From: Alicycliphilus sp. UBA6560
Lineage (GTDB): Bacteria; Pseudomonadota; Gammaproteobacteria; Burkholderiales; Burkholderiaceae_C
DNA: 64,000 nt
Assembly (NCBI GenBank): GCA_002434305.1
Contig: DJJU01000013.1
Span: 434,001-498,000 of the forward strand
Direction: 5' to 3'
Part shown: positions 42,371-51,635 of the stretch, piece by piece
How positions within the stretch are numbered: position 1 is the stretch's first letter
Layout: each line of letters begins with the position of its first letter
Notes under the pieces: generated by a model
Databases searched by the model: none
What the model saw: the letters and a program-made list of their open reading frames with translations, nothing else
What the model was told of the DNA's origin: nothing
Made by a program: the position numbers and the translations under genes

Positions 42371-42559
42371 ATGACAACGACGACGCAACAAACCGTGAAG
42401 ATTCAGCTGGTGCGCAGCCCTATCGGCACCAAGGAATCGCACCGCGCCACCGTTCGTGGCCTGGGCCTGCGCAAGCTCAACAGCGTGAGCGAGCTCAAGG
42501 ACACGCCCGAGGTGCGCGGCATGATCAACAAGATCAGCTACCTGGTCAAAATCCTCTGA
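42371..42559 (+). CDS. rpmD: 50S ribosomal protein L30
   Basis: A 62-residue short L30: [20 protein letters not shown] then [20 protein letters not shown]. Normal length and order between rpsE and rplO. Confidence 0.96.
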   Translation: MTTTTQQTVKIQLVRSPIGTKESHRATVRGLGLRKLNSVSELKDTPEVRGMINKISYLVKIL

Positions 42560-42569
42560 GAGGTTGATG

Positions 42570-43001
42570 ATGGAACTCAATAACATCCAGCCCGCAGCAG
42601 GAGCCAAGCACGCCGCTCGCCGCGTCGGTCGCGGCATCGGCTCCGGTCTGGGCAAGACGGCCGGTCGCGGCCACAAGGGCCAGAAGTCCCGCTCGGGTGG
42701 CTACCACAAGGTTGGCTTCGAAGGCGGTCAGATGCCTCTGCAGCGCCGCCTGCCCAAGCGTGGCTTCAAGTCGCATCTGCTCAAGTTCAATGCCGAAGTG
42801 ACGCTTTCCGCCCTGAGCCGCCTGGATGCGGCCGAGGTGGACGTGCTCGCCCTCAAGAAGGCTGGCCTGATCGATGAGCTGACCCGTGTGGTCAAGGTCA
42901 TCAAGAGCGGCGAGATCACTCGCGCCGTGAAGCTGTCGGGCATTGGAGCCACCGCTGGCGCCAAGGCTGCCATCGAGGCGGCCGGCGGCAGCGTGGCCTG
43001 A
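42570..43001 (+). CDS. rplO: 50S ribosomal protein L15
   Basis: A 143-residue protein, [20 protein letters not shown] with the glycine/arginine-rich stretch [20 protein letters not shown]. Tandem ATGs at 42567 and 42570 are possible starts; 42570 matches the usual MEL start and is seven bases from AGAGG. Confidence 0.96.
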   Translation: MELNNIQPAAGAKHAARRVGRGIGSGLGKTAGRGHKGQKSRSGGYHKVGFEGGQMPLQRRLPKRGFKSHLLKFNAEVTLSALSRLDAAEVDVLALKKAGLIDELTRVVKVIKSGEITRAVKLSGIGATAGAKAAIEAAGGSVA

Positions 43002-43027
43002 TCGGCCGCACACGACGAAAGGCATCC

Positions 43028-44347
43028 GTGGCTACGAACGCAGCTCAACTGGCGAAAACCGGCAAGTTCGGCGACCTTCGCCGGCGCCTGGTCTTTCTGC
43101 TGCTCGCGCTGGTCGTGTACCGCGTGGGCGCACACATCCCCGTCCCGGGGATCGATCCGGCGCAGCTGCAGCAGCTGTTCAACGGCCAGCAGGGCGGCAT
43201 CCTCAACCTCTTCAACATGTTCTCGGGTGGGGCGCTGTCGCGCTTCACGGTTTTCGCGCTGGGGATCATGCCGTACATCTCGGCATCGATCATCATGCAG
43301 CTGATGACCTATGTGGTTCCCACGTTCGAGCAGATGAAGAAAGAAGGGGAGGCCGGTCGCCGCAAGATCACGCAGTACACCCGTTACGGGACCGTCGGCC
43401 TGGCCGTTTTCCAGTCGCTGGGCATCGCCGTGGCACTGGAAAGCCAGGCGGGGCTGGTGCTCGATCCGGGCTTCGGCTTCCGCATGACGGCCGTGGTCAG
43501 TCTCACTGCAGGCACCATGTTCCTGATGTGGCTGGGAGAGCAGATCACTGAGCGTGGTCTGGGCAACGGGATCTCGATCCTGATCTTCGCCGGCATCGCT
43601 GCCGGCCTGCCCAGCGCCTTGGGTGGCCTGCTGGAGTTGGTGCGTACTGGTGCCATGGGCATCCCCGCCGCCATCTTCATCGTGGCAATCGTGGGCTTGG
43701 TCACGTACTTCGTGGTGTATGTGGAGCGCGGCCAGCGCAAGATCCTGGTGAATTACGCACGCCGTCAGGTGGGCAACAAGGTGTATGGGGGGCAGTCCTC
43801 GCACCTGCCGCTCAAGCTGAACATGGCTGGCGTGATCCCGCCGATCTTCGCCTCGTCGATCATCCTGCTGCCTGCGACCATCGTGAACTGGTTCAGTGCC
43901 GGTGAGTCCATGCGCTGGCTGCGCGATATCGCAGGCACGCTCACGCCTGGTCAGCCGATCTACGTGCTGCTGTATGCGACCGCCATCGTGTTCTTCTGCT
44001 TCTTCTATACCGCGCTGGTTTTCAACAGCCGGGAAACGGCAGACAACCTGAAGAAGAGCGGGGCGTTCATCCCCGGGATTCGTCCGGGTGAGCACACGGC
44101 ACGCTACATCGACAAGATCCTGGTTCGGCTGACGCTGGCGGGGGCGATCTACATCACCTTCGTGTGCTTGCTGCCGGAGTTCCTGATCCTGAAGTACAAC
44201 GTGCCGTTCTATTTTGGCGGCACCTCGCTGCTGATCATTGTGGTAGTGACCATGGATTTCATGGCCCAGGTGCAGAACTACCTGATGAGCCAGCAGTACG
44301 AGTCGCTGCTCAAGAAGGCGAACTTCAAGACGACGGCTGGCGCCTGA
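43028..44347 (+). CDS. secY: Protein translocase subunit SecY
   Basis: A 439-residue inner-membrane channel with ten spans. [20 protein letters not shown] (span 1), the plug region, and the C-terminal [20 protein letters not shown] loop that contacts SecA and ribosome are all present. The start is GTG 43028. It exports unfolded proteins with SecE/SecG. It is last in the spc part; the usual infA does not follow, and 155 bases separate it from rpmJ. Confidence 0.97.
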   Translation: MATNAAQLAKTGKFGDLRRRLVFLLLALVVYRVGAHIPVPGIDPAQLQQLFNGQQGGILNLFNMFSGGALSRFTVFALGIMPYISASIIMQLMTYVVPTFEQMKKEGEAGRRKITQYTRYGTVGLAVFQSLGIAVALESQAGLVLDPGFGFRMTAVVSLTAGTMFLMWLGEQITERGLGNGISILIFAGIAAGLPSALGGLLELVRTGAMGIPAAIFIVAIVGLVTYFVVYVERGQRKILVNYARRQVGNKVYGGQSSHLPLKLNMAGVIPPIFASSIILLPATIVNWFSAGESMRWLRDIAGTLTPGQPIYVLLYATAIVFFCFFYTALVFNSRETADNLKKSGAFIPGIRPGEHTARYIDKILVRLTLAGAIYITFVCLLPEFLILKYNVPFYFGGTSLLIIVVVTMDFMAQVQNYLMSQQYESLLKKANFKTTAGA

Positions 44348-44502
44348 CCCACTGGCCTGGTTTTGGTGAATCCGCTATAGTGGCGGGTTCGCCAGAATTG
44401 CGGCAATTTTCATTGATGCCCAACGTTCGCTCGCGGGCTGATTTTTGTGTTCCGCTGTATCCCGTAAGGGAAGGAACGATTGGACAAGTTTAGGAGAATG
44501 CA
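44348..44502 (+). promoter_or_regulatory. secY-rpmJ spacer lacking infA, with inverted repeats
   Basis: No credible gene. TGGCGGGTTCGCCA (44381-44394) and AATTGCGGCAATT (44396-44408) are small inverted repeats, and TATAGT at 44376-44381 resembles a -10 element, so the alpha-operon part may have its own promoter here. TAGGAGA before ATG 44503 is the rpmJ ribosome site. Confidence 0.45.
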
Positions 44503-44616
44503 ATGAGAGTTTCGGCTTCGGTAAAGAAGATCTGCCGCAACTGCAAAATCATCCGCCGCAAGGGTGTGGTGCGCGTGATCTGCACGGATCAGCGTCACAA
44601 GCAGCGCCAGGGCTGA
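44503..44616 (+). CDS. rpmJ: 50S ribosomal protein L36
   Basis: A 37-residue protein, [20 protein letters not shown] then [17 protein letters not shown]. The zinc ligands Cys11, Cys14, Cys27 and His32 are all present (C+ form). It is too short for common gene-length limits. Followed after 27 bases by rpsM. Confidence 0.97.
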   Translation: MRVSASVKKICRNCKIIRRKGVVRVICTDQRHKQRQG

Positions 44617-44643
44617 TGGCTTAACGATCATTAGAGGACGCAC

Positions 44644-45009
44644 ATGGCTCGTATCGCTGGTATCAACATTCCGCCCCATCAGCATGCCGAAATTGGTCTG
44701 ACGGCCATCTACGGCATTGGGCGCACCCGTGCTCGCAAGATCTGCGATGCATGCGGCATCGACTACTCCAAGAAGGTCAAGGAATTGACCGACGCAGATC
44801 TGGAAAAGATCCGCGACCAAATCGCCCAGCTCACCATCGAAGGTGACCTGCGTCGCGAGACGACGATGAACATCAAGCGCCTGATGGACATCGGCTGCTA
44901 CCGGGGCTTCCGTCATCGCCGCGGCCTGCCGATGCGCGGTCAGCGCACCCGCACCAACGCCCGCACCCGCAAGGGTCCGCGCAAGGGCGCAGCGGCACTG
45001 AAGAAGTAA
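44644..45009 (+). CDS. rpsM: 30S ribosomal protein S13
   Basis: A 121-residue head protein with the helix-hairpin-helix start ([20 protein letters not shown]) and basic tail [20 protein letters not shown]. Contacts P-site tRNA and the B1 bridges. The first alpha-operon cistron after rpmJ. Confidence 0.97.
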   Translation: MARIAGINIPPHQHAEIGLTAIYGIGRTRARKICDACGIDYSKKVKELTDADLEKIRDQIAQLTIEGDLRRETTMNIKRLMDIGCYRGFRHRRGLPMRGQRTRTNARTRKGPRKGAAALKK

Positions 45010-45025
45010 GGACTGAAAGAACCCT

Positions 45026-45430
45026 ATGGCTAAGTCTCCTGCCAACAACGCCGCCCAGCGCGTGCGCAAGAAGGTCCGCAAGAACGTCTCCGACGGCATT
45101 GCCCACGTTCACGCCTCCTTCAACAACACCATCATCACCATCACCGACCGCCAGGGCAATGCACTGTCCTGGGCTTCGTCGGGTGGTCAAGGCTTCAAGG
45201 GCTCGCGCAAGTCCACTCCCTTCGCTGCTCAGGTGGCCTCGGAAGTGGCCGGTCGTGCCGCCATGGAGCAGGGCATCAAGAACGTGGACGTCGAGATCAA
45301 GGGCCCCGGTCCGGGTCGCGAATCCTCCGTGCGCGCCCTGGGCGCCCTGGGCATCCGCATCACGTCGATCTCCGACGTGACGCCTGTCCCGCACAACGGC
45401 TGCCGCCCGCAAAAGCGCCGCCGCATCTGA
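45026..45430 (+). CDS. rpsK: 30S ribosomal protein S11
   Basis: A 134-residue platform protein: [40 protein letters not shown], and terminal CRPQKRRRI. Starts 16 bases after rpsM. A 98-base gap with a small CCGCAG/CTGCGG hairpin (about 45487-45503) separates it from rpsD. Confidence 0.97.
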   Translation: MAKSPANNAAQRVRKKVRKNVSDGIAHVHASFNNTIITITDRQGNALSWASSGGQGFKGSRKSTPFAAQVASEVAGRAAMEQGIKNVDVEIKGPGPGRESSVRALGALGIRITSISDVTPVPHNGCRPQKRRRI

Positions 45431-45528
45431 TCTCACACTGAAGCCCACCGCCACCCATCGCATTCGCGTGCGATGAAGGTGGCTCCCGCAGCAAGCCTGC
45501 GGCAGCTGAAAATACCAAGGAAACTCAA

Positions 45529-46152
45529 GTGGCACGTTATCTGGGCCCCAAGGCCAAACTCTCCCGCCGCGAAGGCACCGACCTGTTCCTCAAGAGTGCG
45601 CGTCGCTCGATCGCGGACAAGGCCAAGTTCGACTCCAAGCCTGGCCAGCACGGCCGTACTTCTGGCGCACGCACCTCCGACTACGGTCTGCAACTGCGCG
45701 AAAAGCAGAAGGTCAAGCGCATGTACGGCGTGCTGGAAAAGCAGTTCCGCCGTTACTTCGCCGAAGCCGAGCGCCGCAAGGGCAACACCGGCGCCAACCT
45801 CCTGGGCCTGCTGGAAAGCCGCCTGGATAACGTGGTGTACCGCATGGGCTTCGGCTCCACGCGCGCCGAAGCACGCCAGCTGGTGTCGCACAAGGCCGTT
45901 ACGGTGAACGGCCAGTCCGTGAACATCGCTTCCTATCTCGTGAAGGTCGGTGACGTAGTCGCCGTGCGCGAGAAGTCCAAGAAGCAAGCACGCATCGTCG
46001 AAGCGCTGCAGCTGGCACAGCAGGTCGGCATCCCGGCCTGGGTCGAGGTCAATGTCGAGAAGGTCGAAGGCACCTTCAAGAAGGCTCCCGATCGCGACGA
46101 ATTCGGCGCCGACATCAACGAATCCCTGATCGTCGAGTTGTATTCGCGTTAA
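45529..46152 (+). CDS. rpsD: 30S ribosomal protein S4
   Basis: A 207-residue primary 16S-binding protein with S4 RNA-binding domain ([20 protein letters not shown]). The start codon is GTG 45529 ([20 protein letters not shown]), eight bases after AAGGAAA. S4 is the autoregulator of the alpha operon in E. coli. No cysteine knuckle (C- type). Confidence 0.97.
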   Translation: MARYLGPKAKLSRREGTDLFLKSARRSIADKAKFDSKPGQHGRTSGARTSDYGLQLREKQKVKRMYGVLEKQFRRYFAEAERRKGNTGANLLGLLESRLDNVVYRMGFGSTRAEARQLVSHKAVTVNGQSVNIASYLVKVGDVVAVREKSKKQARIVEALQLAQQVGIPAWVEVNVEKVEGTFKKAPDRDEFGADINESLIVELYSR

Positions 46153-46186
46153 TCCCGGGCGGCTCCCGCACGGAAAGAAACGTACT

Positions 46187-46214
46187 CCCCTACCGCGAGG
46201 CATCGCGGTAGGGG
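46187..46214 (+). promoter_or_regulatory. Perfect hairpin between rpsD and rpoA
   Basis: CCCCTACCGCG pairs fully with CGCGGTAGGGG around loop AGGCAT (11 base pairs). There is no T run after it, so it is probably an RNA-processing, stability or attenuation structure that sets rpoA relative to ribosomal proteins. Confidence 0.65.
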
Positions 46215-46268
46215 CGCTTCACCCGCCTTACCGGTGTAACGAGCTGGGGGTATTGAGAGGAAGTCTGC

Positions 46269-47261
46269 ATGCAAACCAATTTGCTGAAGCCCAAGACCAT
46301 CAACGTCGAGCAGCTGGGCCCTAATCGCGCCAAAGTGGAACTGGAGCCTTTCGAGCGCGGCTATGGCCACACGCTCGGCAACGCCCTGCGCCGGGTTCTG
46401 CTCTCTTCCATGGTCGGCTACGCAGCAACGGAAGTGACGATCGCCAGCGTGCTGCACGAGTACTCCTCCATTGACGGTGTGCAGGAAGATGTCGTGAACA
46501 TCCTCCTGAACCTCAAGGGCGTTGTGTTCAAGCTGCACAACCGTGACGAAGTCACCTTGTCGCTGCGCAAGGATGGCGAAGGCGTCGTGACGGCGCGTGA
46601 CATCCAGACGCCGCACGATGTCGAGATCGTCAACCCGGACCACGTGATCGCCACGCTGTCCGCTGGTGGCAAACTCGACATGCAGATCAAGGTCGAGAAG
46701 GGCCGTGGCTATGTGCCCGGTAGCCTGCGCCGCTATGCCGACGAGTCCACCAAGTCCATCGGTCGCATCGTGCTGGACGCCTCGTTCTCGCCGATCCGCC
46801 GCGTGAGCTACACGGTGGAAAGCGCTCGCGTGGAGCAGCGCACCGACCTGGACAAGCTGGTGATGGAGATTGAGACCAACGGTGCCATCTCGGCCGAAGA
46901 CGCCGTGCGCGCATCGGCCAAGATCCTGGTCGAGCAGCTGGCTGTGTTTGCGCAACTCGAAGGCGGCGAACTGGCTGCGTTCGACGCACCTTCCAGTTCG
47001 CGCGGCGCCGCCACGTTCGACCCGATCCTGCTGCGTCCGGTGGACGAGCTGGAACTCACGGTGCGTTCGGCCAACTGCCTGAAGGCTGAGAACATCTACT
47101 ACATCGGTGACCTGATCCAGCGCACCGAGAACGAGCTGCTCAAGACGCCCAACCTGGGCCGCAAGTCGCTCAACGAAATCAAGGAAGTGCTCGCCTCGCG
47201 CGGCCTTACCCTGGGCATGAAGCTCGAGAACTGGCCGCCCGCCGGCCTGGACAAGCGCTGA
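46269..47261 (+). CDS. rpoA: RNA polymerase alpha subunit
   Basis: A 330-residue subunit. The N-terminal domain (residues 1-235; [20 protein letters not shown]) dimerises and nucleates the core enzyme; the C-terminal domain ([20 protein letters not shown], then [19 protein letters not shown]) binds UP elements and activators. Normal length. Preceded by a strong hairpin in the rpsD-rpoA gap, followed after 84 bases by rplQ. Confidence 0.98.
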   Translation: MQTNLLKPKTINVEQLGPNRAKVELEPFERGYGHTLGNALRRVLLSSMVGYAATEVTIASVLHEYSSIDGVQEDVVNILLNLKGVVFKLHNRDEVTLSLRKDGEGVVTARDIQTPHDVEIVNPDHVIATLSAGGKLDMQIKVEKGRGYVPGSLRRYADESTKSIGRIVLDASFSPIRRVSYTVESARVEQRTDLDKLVMEIETNGAISAEDAVRASAKILVEQLAVFAQLEGGELAAFDAPSSSRGAATFDPILLRPVDELELTVRSANCLKAENIYYIGDLIQRTENELLKTPNLGRKSLNEIKEVLASRGLTLGMKLENWPPAGLDKR

Positions 47262-47345
47262 TCTGCCATTTGTCCCCACCTGGGGAGTGCTCCGGGCAGT
47301 ACCTGATACGGCTGCCCGTTTTAATTGATTGATAAGGAAAGCACC

Positions 47346-47747
47346 ATGCGTCACGGACACGGCCTGCGCAAACTCAACCGCACGACATCGCACCGCCTTG
47401 CGATGCTGCAGAACATGATGAACTCGCTCATCGAGCACGAGGCCATCAAAACCACCGTTCCCAAGGCCAAGGAACTGCGCCGCGTGATCGAACCCATGAT
47501 CACCCTGGCCAAGGAGGACTCCGTCGCCAACCGCCGCCTGGCCTTCAACCGCCTGCGCGACCGCGACAGCGTGACCAAGCTGTTCAACGAACTGGGTCCG
47601 CGCTTCAAGGCCCGTCCCGGTGGCTATACGCGCATCCTGAAGATGGGCTTCCGCGTGGGCGACAACGCACCCATGGCCTATGTGGAGTTTGTCGAGCGCG
47701 CCGAAGAAGATGCTGGCGAAGCCGCTGAATCTTCGGCCAAGGCATAA
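47346..47747 (+). CDS. rplQ: 50S ribosomal protein L17
   Basis: A 133-residue protein, [20 protein letters not shown] through [20 protein letters not shown], with an acidic/alanine-rich tail ([17 protein letters not shown]) beyond the E. coli end, common in Burkholderiales. Last gene of the alpha operon; the promoter of the tRNA gene overlaps its end. Confidence 0.97.
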   Translation: MRHGHGLRKLNRTTSHRLAMLQNMMNSLIEHEAIKTTVPKAKELRRVIEPMITLAKEDSVANRRLAFNRLRDRDSVTKLFNELGPRFKARPGGYTRILKMGFRVGDNAPMAYVEFVERAEEDAGEAAESSAKA

Positions 47748-47755
47748 AAATAGGG

Positions 47756-47761
47756 TATACT
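47756..47761 (+). promoter_or_regulatory. -10 element of the initiator tRNA gene
   Basis: TATACT, 12 bases before the mature tRNA 5' end, in an AT-rich patch (CATAAAAATAGGG) that begins in the end of rplQ. A weak TTCGGC lies 18 bases upstream as a possible -35. Confidence 0.55.
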
Positions 47762-47772
47762 CTCATTTCTGA

Positions 47773-47849
<77 letters not shown>

Positions 47850-47877
47850 AACAATTCAGGCCTGCAGCCTGAACTTC

Positions 47878-47906
47878 AAAAAGCCCGCTTACGCGGGCTT
47901 TTTTTT
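47878..47906 (+). terminator. Rho-independent terminator after tRNA-fMet
   Basis: AAAAAGCCCGC, loop TTAC, GCGGGCTTTTTTTT. It probably ends both tRNA and read-through alpha-operon transcripts, and faces the convergent rsmI gene. A TTCAGGC/GCCTGAA hairpin lies just before it. Confidence 0.9.
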
Positions 47907-47932
47907 GCCCGGAGCCAGCTCCGCGTGCGGCA

Positions 47933-48850
47933 TCAGCCGTTTTTCATGCGCAAGGCGGCCTCATACAAGGGGTTGCGCGGCGCTCCCGTGATTTCGGCAG
48001 CCAGTCTCACCGCGGCCTTGGTGGGCAGTTCAGCGAGCAGCAGGGCCAGCACTTGCTCCCCCTGGCCGAAGGCCGCGTCTGCCTGGGCGGCCATGGGATG
48101 CAGCAGAACCACGAACTCGCCTTTGGCCCTCTGGGGCGACCCTGCCAGCCACGCGGGCAGCTCGCTTGCAGGGTGGCTGGAAACCTCCTCGAACTGCTTG
48201 GTTAGCTCCCGAGCCAGCGTGACCCGGCGCTCGCCCAGTACGGCCAGGGCAGTGGCCAATTCTTGTATGCGGTGAGGCGCCTCCAGCAGCACCACGCAGC
48301 GTGGCTCCTGAGCCAGGTGCTGGATGGCGTTAGTGCGTTCTCCCGCCCGGGTGGGCAGAAAGCCGTGGAAAACGAAGCCCTGCGCCTCGGTGGACGCTGC
48401 GACTGCCCCTGCCACGCTGAGCGCCGTGGTCACGCTGCTGGCGCCCGGCAGCGGAATGCAGCGCAGGCCTTCCTTCTGCACCGCATCCACCAGGCGAGCA
48501 CCCGGGTCGCTCACGCCAGGGGTGCCGGCGTCGCTGACATACGCTATGCGCCTGCCCTGCTGCAGCTGGGCGACCACCTGCTGCGCGGCCTGCGCTTCGT
48601 TGTGCTGGTGCAGCGCCAGCAGGTTGGCACCACCCTTGTCGATGCCATAGGCGCGCAGCAATGCCTGAGTATGTCGCGTGTCTTCGCAAGCGACGATGTC
48701 GGCCAGCTGCAGCACATGCAGTGCGCGCAGGGTGATATCAGCCAGGTTGCCGATGGGCGTGGCCACGACATACAGAGCGCCCTGCGGATAATGCTGCGCG
48801 GCAGCCGCGTCGTGTGCGGCGCCAAGGGCCGAAGCAAAGGATGCGCTCAA
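47933..48850 (-). CDS. rsmI: 16S rRNA (cytidine1402-2'-O)-methyltransferase RsmI
   Basis: A 305-residue SAM-dependent enzyme of the tetrapyrrole-methylase fold. GALYVVATPIGNLADITLRA, then CEDTRHTQALLRAYGI, YVSDAGTPGVSDPGARLVDA and FHGFLPTRAGER are diagnostic. The only upstream start is TTG 48850, with AAGGAA eight bases before it, so a TTG start is proposed. The start codon shares a base with the ATG of divergent yraN. The C1402 methylation tunes decoding in the P site. Confidence 0.94.
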   Translation of the reverse strand: MSASFASALGAAHDAAAAQHYPQGALYVVATPIGNLADITLRALHVLQLADIVACEDTRHTQALLRAYGIDKGGANLLALHQHNEAQAAQQVVAQLQQGRRIAYVSDAGTPGVSDPGARLVDAVQKEGLRCIPLPGASSVTTALSVAGAVAASTEAQGFVFHGFLPTRAGERTNAIQHLAQEPRCVVLLEAPHRIQELATALAVLGERRVTLARELTKQFEEVSSHPASELPAWLAGSPQRAKGEFVVLLHPMAAQADAAFGQGEQVLALLLAELPTKAAVRLAAEITGAPRNPLYEAALRMKNG

Positions 48851-49251
48851 TGGGATTCCTTCAAAACAGTGGCGCGGGCCGGCAGGGAATGGTCACGACT
48901 ACGCGCGTGGCGGGCCAGGCGGCCGAGGAGCAGGCGCTGGCCCACCTGCTGGCGGCGGGCCTGGTGCTTGTGCAGCGCAATTATCGGACCGCCGGGCGCG
49001 GCGGCGGCGAGATCGACCTGATCATGCGCGAGCCCGACGGCACGCTGGTGTTCGTCGAGGTGCGTAGCCGCGCTGGCGCCAGCCATGGCGGCGCGGGCGC
49101 CAGCATTGGCGCCACCAAGCGCCGGCGCATCATCTTTGCTGCACAGTGCTACCTGATGCGCTGGGCGCAGCCACCGGCCTGCCGCTTCGACGCGGTGCTG
49201 ATCGAGCAGGGCCGGCTGCAATGGCTGCGCGCAGCCTTCGACGCTGGCTAA
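48850..49251 (+). CDS. yraN: YraN/UPF0102 family nuclease-fold protein
   Basis: A 133-residue protein of the restriction-endonuclease-like fold. The core GQAAEEQALAHLLAAGLVLV, QRNYRTAGRGGGEIDLIMRE and TLVFVEVRSRAGASHGGA carries the usual E-D-ExR acidic residues. ATG 48850 with AAAGGA upstream is preferred over ATG 48889. Its biochemical role is unproven; it forms a conserved set with rsmI, diaA and dolP as in enterics. Confidence 0.88.
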   Translation: MGFLQNSGAGRQGMVTTTRVAGQAAEEQALAHLLAAGLVLVQRNYRTAGRGGGEIDLIMREPDGTLVFVEVRSRAGASHGGAGASIGATKRRRIIFAAQCYLMRWAQPPACRFDAVLIEQGRLQWLRAAFDAG

Positions 49252-49300
49252 AGCGCGGACGGGCGGGCAGGCATCGGGCGGCGGGTATCATCTCCGGCCC

Positions 49301-49897
49301 ATGCTTGAGCAACGGATCCAGCAGCACTTCATTGACAGTGCCGATCTCAAATACCAGACCTCGCAGGCCCTGAGCGGCGCCATCGCCGCGGCGGTGCAGG
49401 CGATGGTGGCCTCCATTACCGGCGGCGCCAAGCTGCTGTCCTGCGGCAGTGGCCCCTGCGGCGCGCTGGCGCAGCAGTTCGCGGCCTTGTGCGTGGGTGG
49501 TTTCGAGCGCGATCGGCCCGAGCTGGCTGCCCTGGCGCTCGTACCCGATGCCACCTGGATGGCCGCCTCGACCACCGAAGCCGTGGCATCGCCGCTGGCA
49601 CGCCAGGTGCGCGCTCTGGGCCAGGCGGGGGACGTGCTGCTGGCCTTGACCACCAGTGGCAACGAGCCTGCCCTGCTGGAGGCCGTGCAGGCCGCCCACG
49701 AGCGCGACATGACCGTGGTCGCCCTGTGCGGGCGCGACGGCGGCGGCCTGGCCGGCCTGCTGCGCGAGACCGACGTGCAAATCTGCGTGCCCCACGACCG
49801 GCCCGCGCGCGTGCGTGAGGTACAGACCCTGGTGCTGCACTGCCTGTGCGACGGCATGGATGCCCAATTGCTTGGAGATCAGGAGATATCGCTATGA
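49301..49897 (+). CDS. diaA: SIS-domain protein DiaA (DnaA initiator-associating factor)
   Basis: A 198-residue single SIS domain: MLEQRIQQHFIDSADLKYQT, GGAKLLSCGSGPCGALAQQF, and LLALTTSGNEPALLEAVQAA. It resembles both DiaA and the heptose isomerase GmhA; the yraN-diaA-dolP order and loss of obvious GmhA metal residues favour DiaA, which binds DnaA to help initiation. The stop overlaps the dolP ATG (ATGA). Confidence 0.83.
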   Translation: MLEQRIQQHFIDSADLKYQTSQALSGAIAAAVQAMVASITGGAKLLSCGSGPCGALAQQFAALCVGGFERDRPELAALALVPDATWMAASTTEAVASPLARQVRALGQAGDVLLALTTSGNEPALLEAVQAAHERDMTVVALCGRDGGGLAGLLRETDVQICVPHDRPARVREVQTLVLHCLCDGMDAQLLGDQEISL

Positions 49898-50559
49898 AAG
49901 AACGCTTCCTGCGCGGTGCTGCGGCCGTGCTCGCCGCCGCTGCCCTGGGTGCCGGGCTGTCCGCCTGCGCACCGCTGGTCATTGGCGGCGGAGCCATGGT
50001 CGGCACCTTGATGGTCCTTGACCGCCGCACTGCGGGCGCCCAGGTCGAGGACGAGGGTATCGAGTTGCGCGCTGCCAGCCGCATCCGCGAAACCTTGGGC
50101 GATCGGGTGCACGTGAACGTCACCAGCTACAACCGCCAGGTCCTGCTGACCGGGGAGGTGGCCACTGCCGAAGACGGCCAGAAGGTCGAGCAGATCGTGC
50201 GCAGCGTCGAGAATGTGCTGTCCGTGGTCAACGACCTGGGGGTCATGCCCCCGTCCAGCCTGACGCAGCGCTCCAACGACACCTTCATCACCGGCAAGGT
50301 GCGCGCCAGCCTGGTGGATGCCAAGGACCTCACGGCCAGCGCCTTCAAGGTGGTGACCGAGCGCAACGTGGTCTATCTGATGGGCCGCGTGACGCAGCGC
50401 GAGGCCAAGCGCAGCGCCGAGATCGCCCGTGGCGTGAACGGCGTGCGCAAGGTGGTGCGGGTGTTCGAAGTGATCAGCGAGGACGAACTGGCCCGCCAGC
50501 TCGCTCAGCCCGCGCCCGTCACCCAGGACCCGGCGGCCACTGCGCCGGCCAAGCCCTGA
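49894..50559 (+). CDS. dolP: Outer-membrane lipoprotein with two BON domains (DolP/YraP)
   Basis: A 221-residue lipoprotein. Lipobox LSAC at about residues 23-26, then two BON domains (about 47-110 and 125-195) with DRVHVNVTSYNRQVLLTGEV and TERNVVYLMGRVTQREAKRS. A Pro/Ala tail ends it. DolP supports outer-membrane integrity and BAM function. ATG 49894 has AGGAGA and overlaps diaA by four bases. Confidence 0.92.
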   Translation: MKERFLRGAAAVLAAAALGAGLSACAPLVIGGGAMVGTLMVLDRRTAGAQVEDEGIELRAASRIRETLGDRVHVNVTSYNRQVLLTGEVATAEDGQKVEQIVRSVENVLSVVNDLGVMPPSSLTQRSNDTFITGKVRASLVDAKDLTASAFKVVTERNVVYLMGRVTQREAKRSAEIARGVNGVRKVVRVFEVISEDELARQLAQPAPVTQDPAATAPAKP

Positions 50560-50571
50560 GCGGACGCCCCC

Positions 50572-51504
50572 TCAGCTTTTTTTGGGAGCGGCCAGTCGCG
50601 TGATCAGGCTGGACGTGTCCCAGCGCCCGCCGCCGGCGCGCTGCACGTCGGCATAGAACTGGTCCACCAGGGCCGTCACCGGCAGCAGGGCGCCGTTGCG
50701 CTTGGCCTCCTCCAGCACCAGGCCGAGGTCCTTGCGCATCCAGTCCACGGCAAAGCCGAAGTCGAAGCGGCCCAGGGCCATGGTCTTGCCGCGGTTGTCC
50801 ATCTGCCAGCTCTGCGCCGCGCCCTTGCCGATGACGTCCAGCACCAGCGGCATGTCCAGGCCGGCCTGCTGGCCGAAGGCCACGGCCTCCGACAGGCCCT
50901 GCACCAGCCCGGCGATGCAGACCTGGTTGACCATCTTGGCCAGCTGACCGGCGCCGCTGTCCCCGATGCGGGTGAAGGCCCGGGCAAAGGCCATGCCGGT
51001 CGGTTGCACGGCGTCGAAGGCCGCCTGGTCGCCTCCGCACATCACCGTCAGCAGGCCGTTCTGCGCGCCGGCCTGACCGCCAGAGACGGGCGCGTCGACG
51101 AACTCCAGGCCACGCCCGCGCGCCTGGGCGTGCAGCTCGCGCGCCACGGCGGCCGAGGCCGTGGTGTGGTCCACGAAGATGGCGCCAGGCTGCATGCCGG
51201 CAAAGGCGCCGTCCTCGCCCAGGACCACCGAGCGCAAGTCGTCGTCGTTGCCCACGCAGCAAAAGACGATGTCCGCGCCCTGGGCGGCCAGCCGTGGGGT
51301 TTCGGCATGTTTTTGCTCTCCAGCGCCCGCGAATTCAGCGGTCCAAGCTATTGATTTGCTAGCGGTACGGTTGTAGACGGTGACGCTGTGGCCGGCGCGC
51401 GCCAGGTGCCCAGCCATGGGGTAGCCCATCACGCCCAGGCCGAGGAAGGCCACACGGCGCGTGGGGACGGCGTCGTAGGGGCGGGGATTGATGCTGCTGG
51501 TCAT
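50572..51504 (-). CDS. NAD(P)-dependent beta-hydroxyacid dehydrogenase (GlxR/MmsB type)
   Basis: A 310-residue oxidoreductase. RRVAFLGLGVMGYPMAGHLA is the dinucleotide fold, FVDAPVSGGQAGAQNGLLTV the substrate motif, and the catalytic lysine lies in GQLAKMVNQVCIAGLV. Family members reduce tartronate semialdehyde or oxidise 3-hydroxyisobutyrate. Residues about 48-66 (SKSIAWTAEFAGAGEQKH) are encoded by an in-frame family II repeat, lengthening the loop after the beta-2 strand. ATG 51504 follows AAGGAGA. Downstream of pilU; convergent with dolP. Confidence 0.87.
   Translation of the reverse strand: MTSSINPRPYDAVPTRRVAFLGLGVMGYPMAGHLARAGHSVTVYNRTASKSIAWTAEFAGAGEQKHAETPRLAAQGADIVFCCVGNDDDLRSVVLGEDGAFAGMQPGAIFVDHTTASAAVARELHAQARGRGLEFVDAPVSGGQAGAQNGLLTVMCGGDQAAFDAVQPTGMAFARAFTRIGDSGAGQLAKMVNQVCIAGLVQGLSEAVAFGQQAGLDMPLVLDVIGKGAAQSWQMDNRGKTMALGRFDFGFAVDWMRKDLGLVLEEAKRNGALLPVTALVDQFYADVQRAGGGRWDTSSLITRLAAPKKS
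51309..51363 (-). repeat. Dispersed palindrome family II, copy 8, inside a coding gene
   Basis: TTTGCTCTCCAGCGCCCGCG then AATTCAGCGGTCCAAGCTAT and TGATTTGCTAG. The palindrome is partly eroded but both arms are clear. Translated on the minus strand, it reads through in frame with no stop as residues about 48-66 of the dehydrogenase. Confidence 0.7.
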
Positions 51505-51635
51505 GGGCTCTCCTTGGGAAGTTCGAAGGCCCGCGGGACGCGGCACGCCAGCCGTGGGTGCGCTGCCGGGCGGGCCGGGAAGCGGGCCGCACCAGCGGCC
51601 CGGTGAAAACAGAGGGGTTGGCCGCCGCCAGTCCC

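Noticed and set aside
44416..44493. 25-codon frame between secY and rpmJ as a possible infA
   Set aside because: The peptide MPNVRSRADFCVPLYPVREG has no IF1 similarity and is a third of the needed length.
49301..49897. SIS protein as heptose isomerase GmhA
   Set aside because: The yraN-diaA-dolP order and lack of evident GmhA metal-binding residues favour DiaA, though GmhA is not fully excluded.
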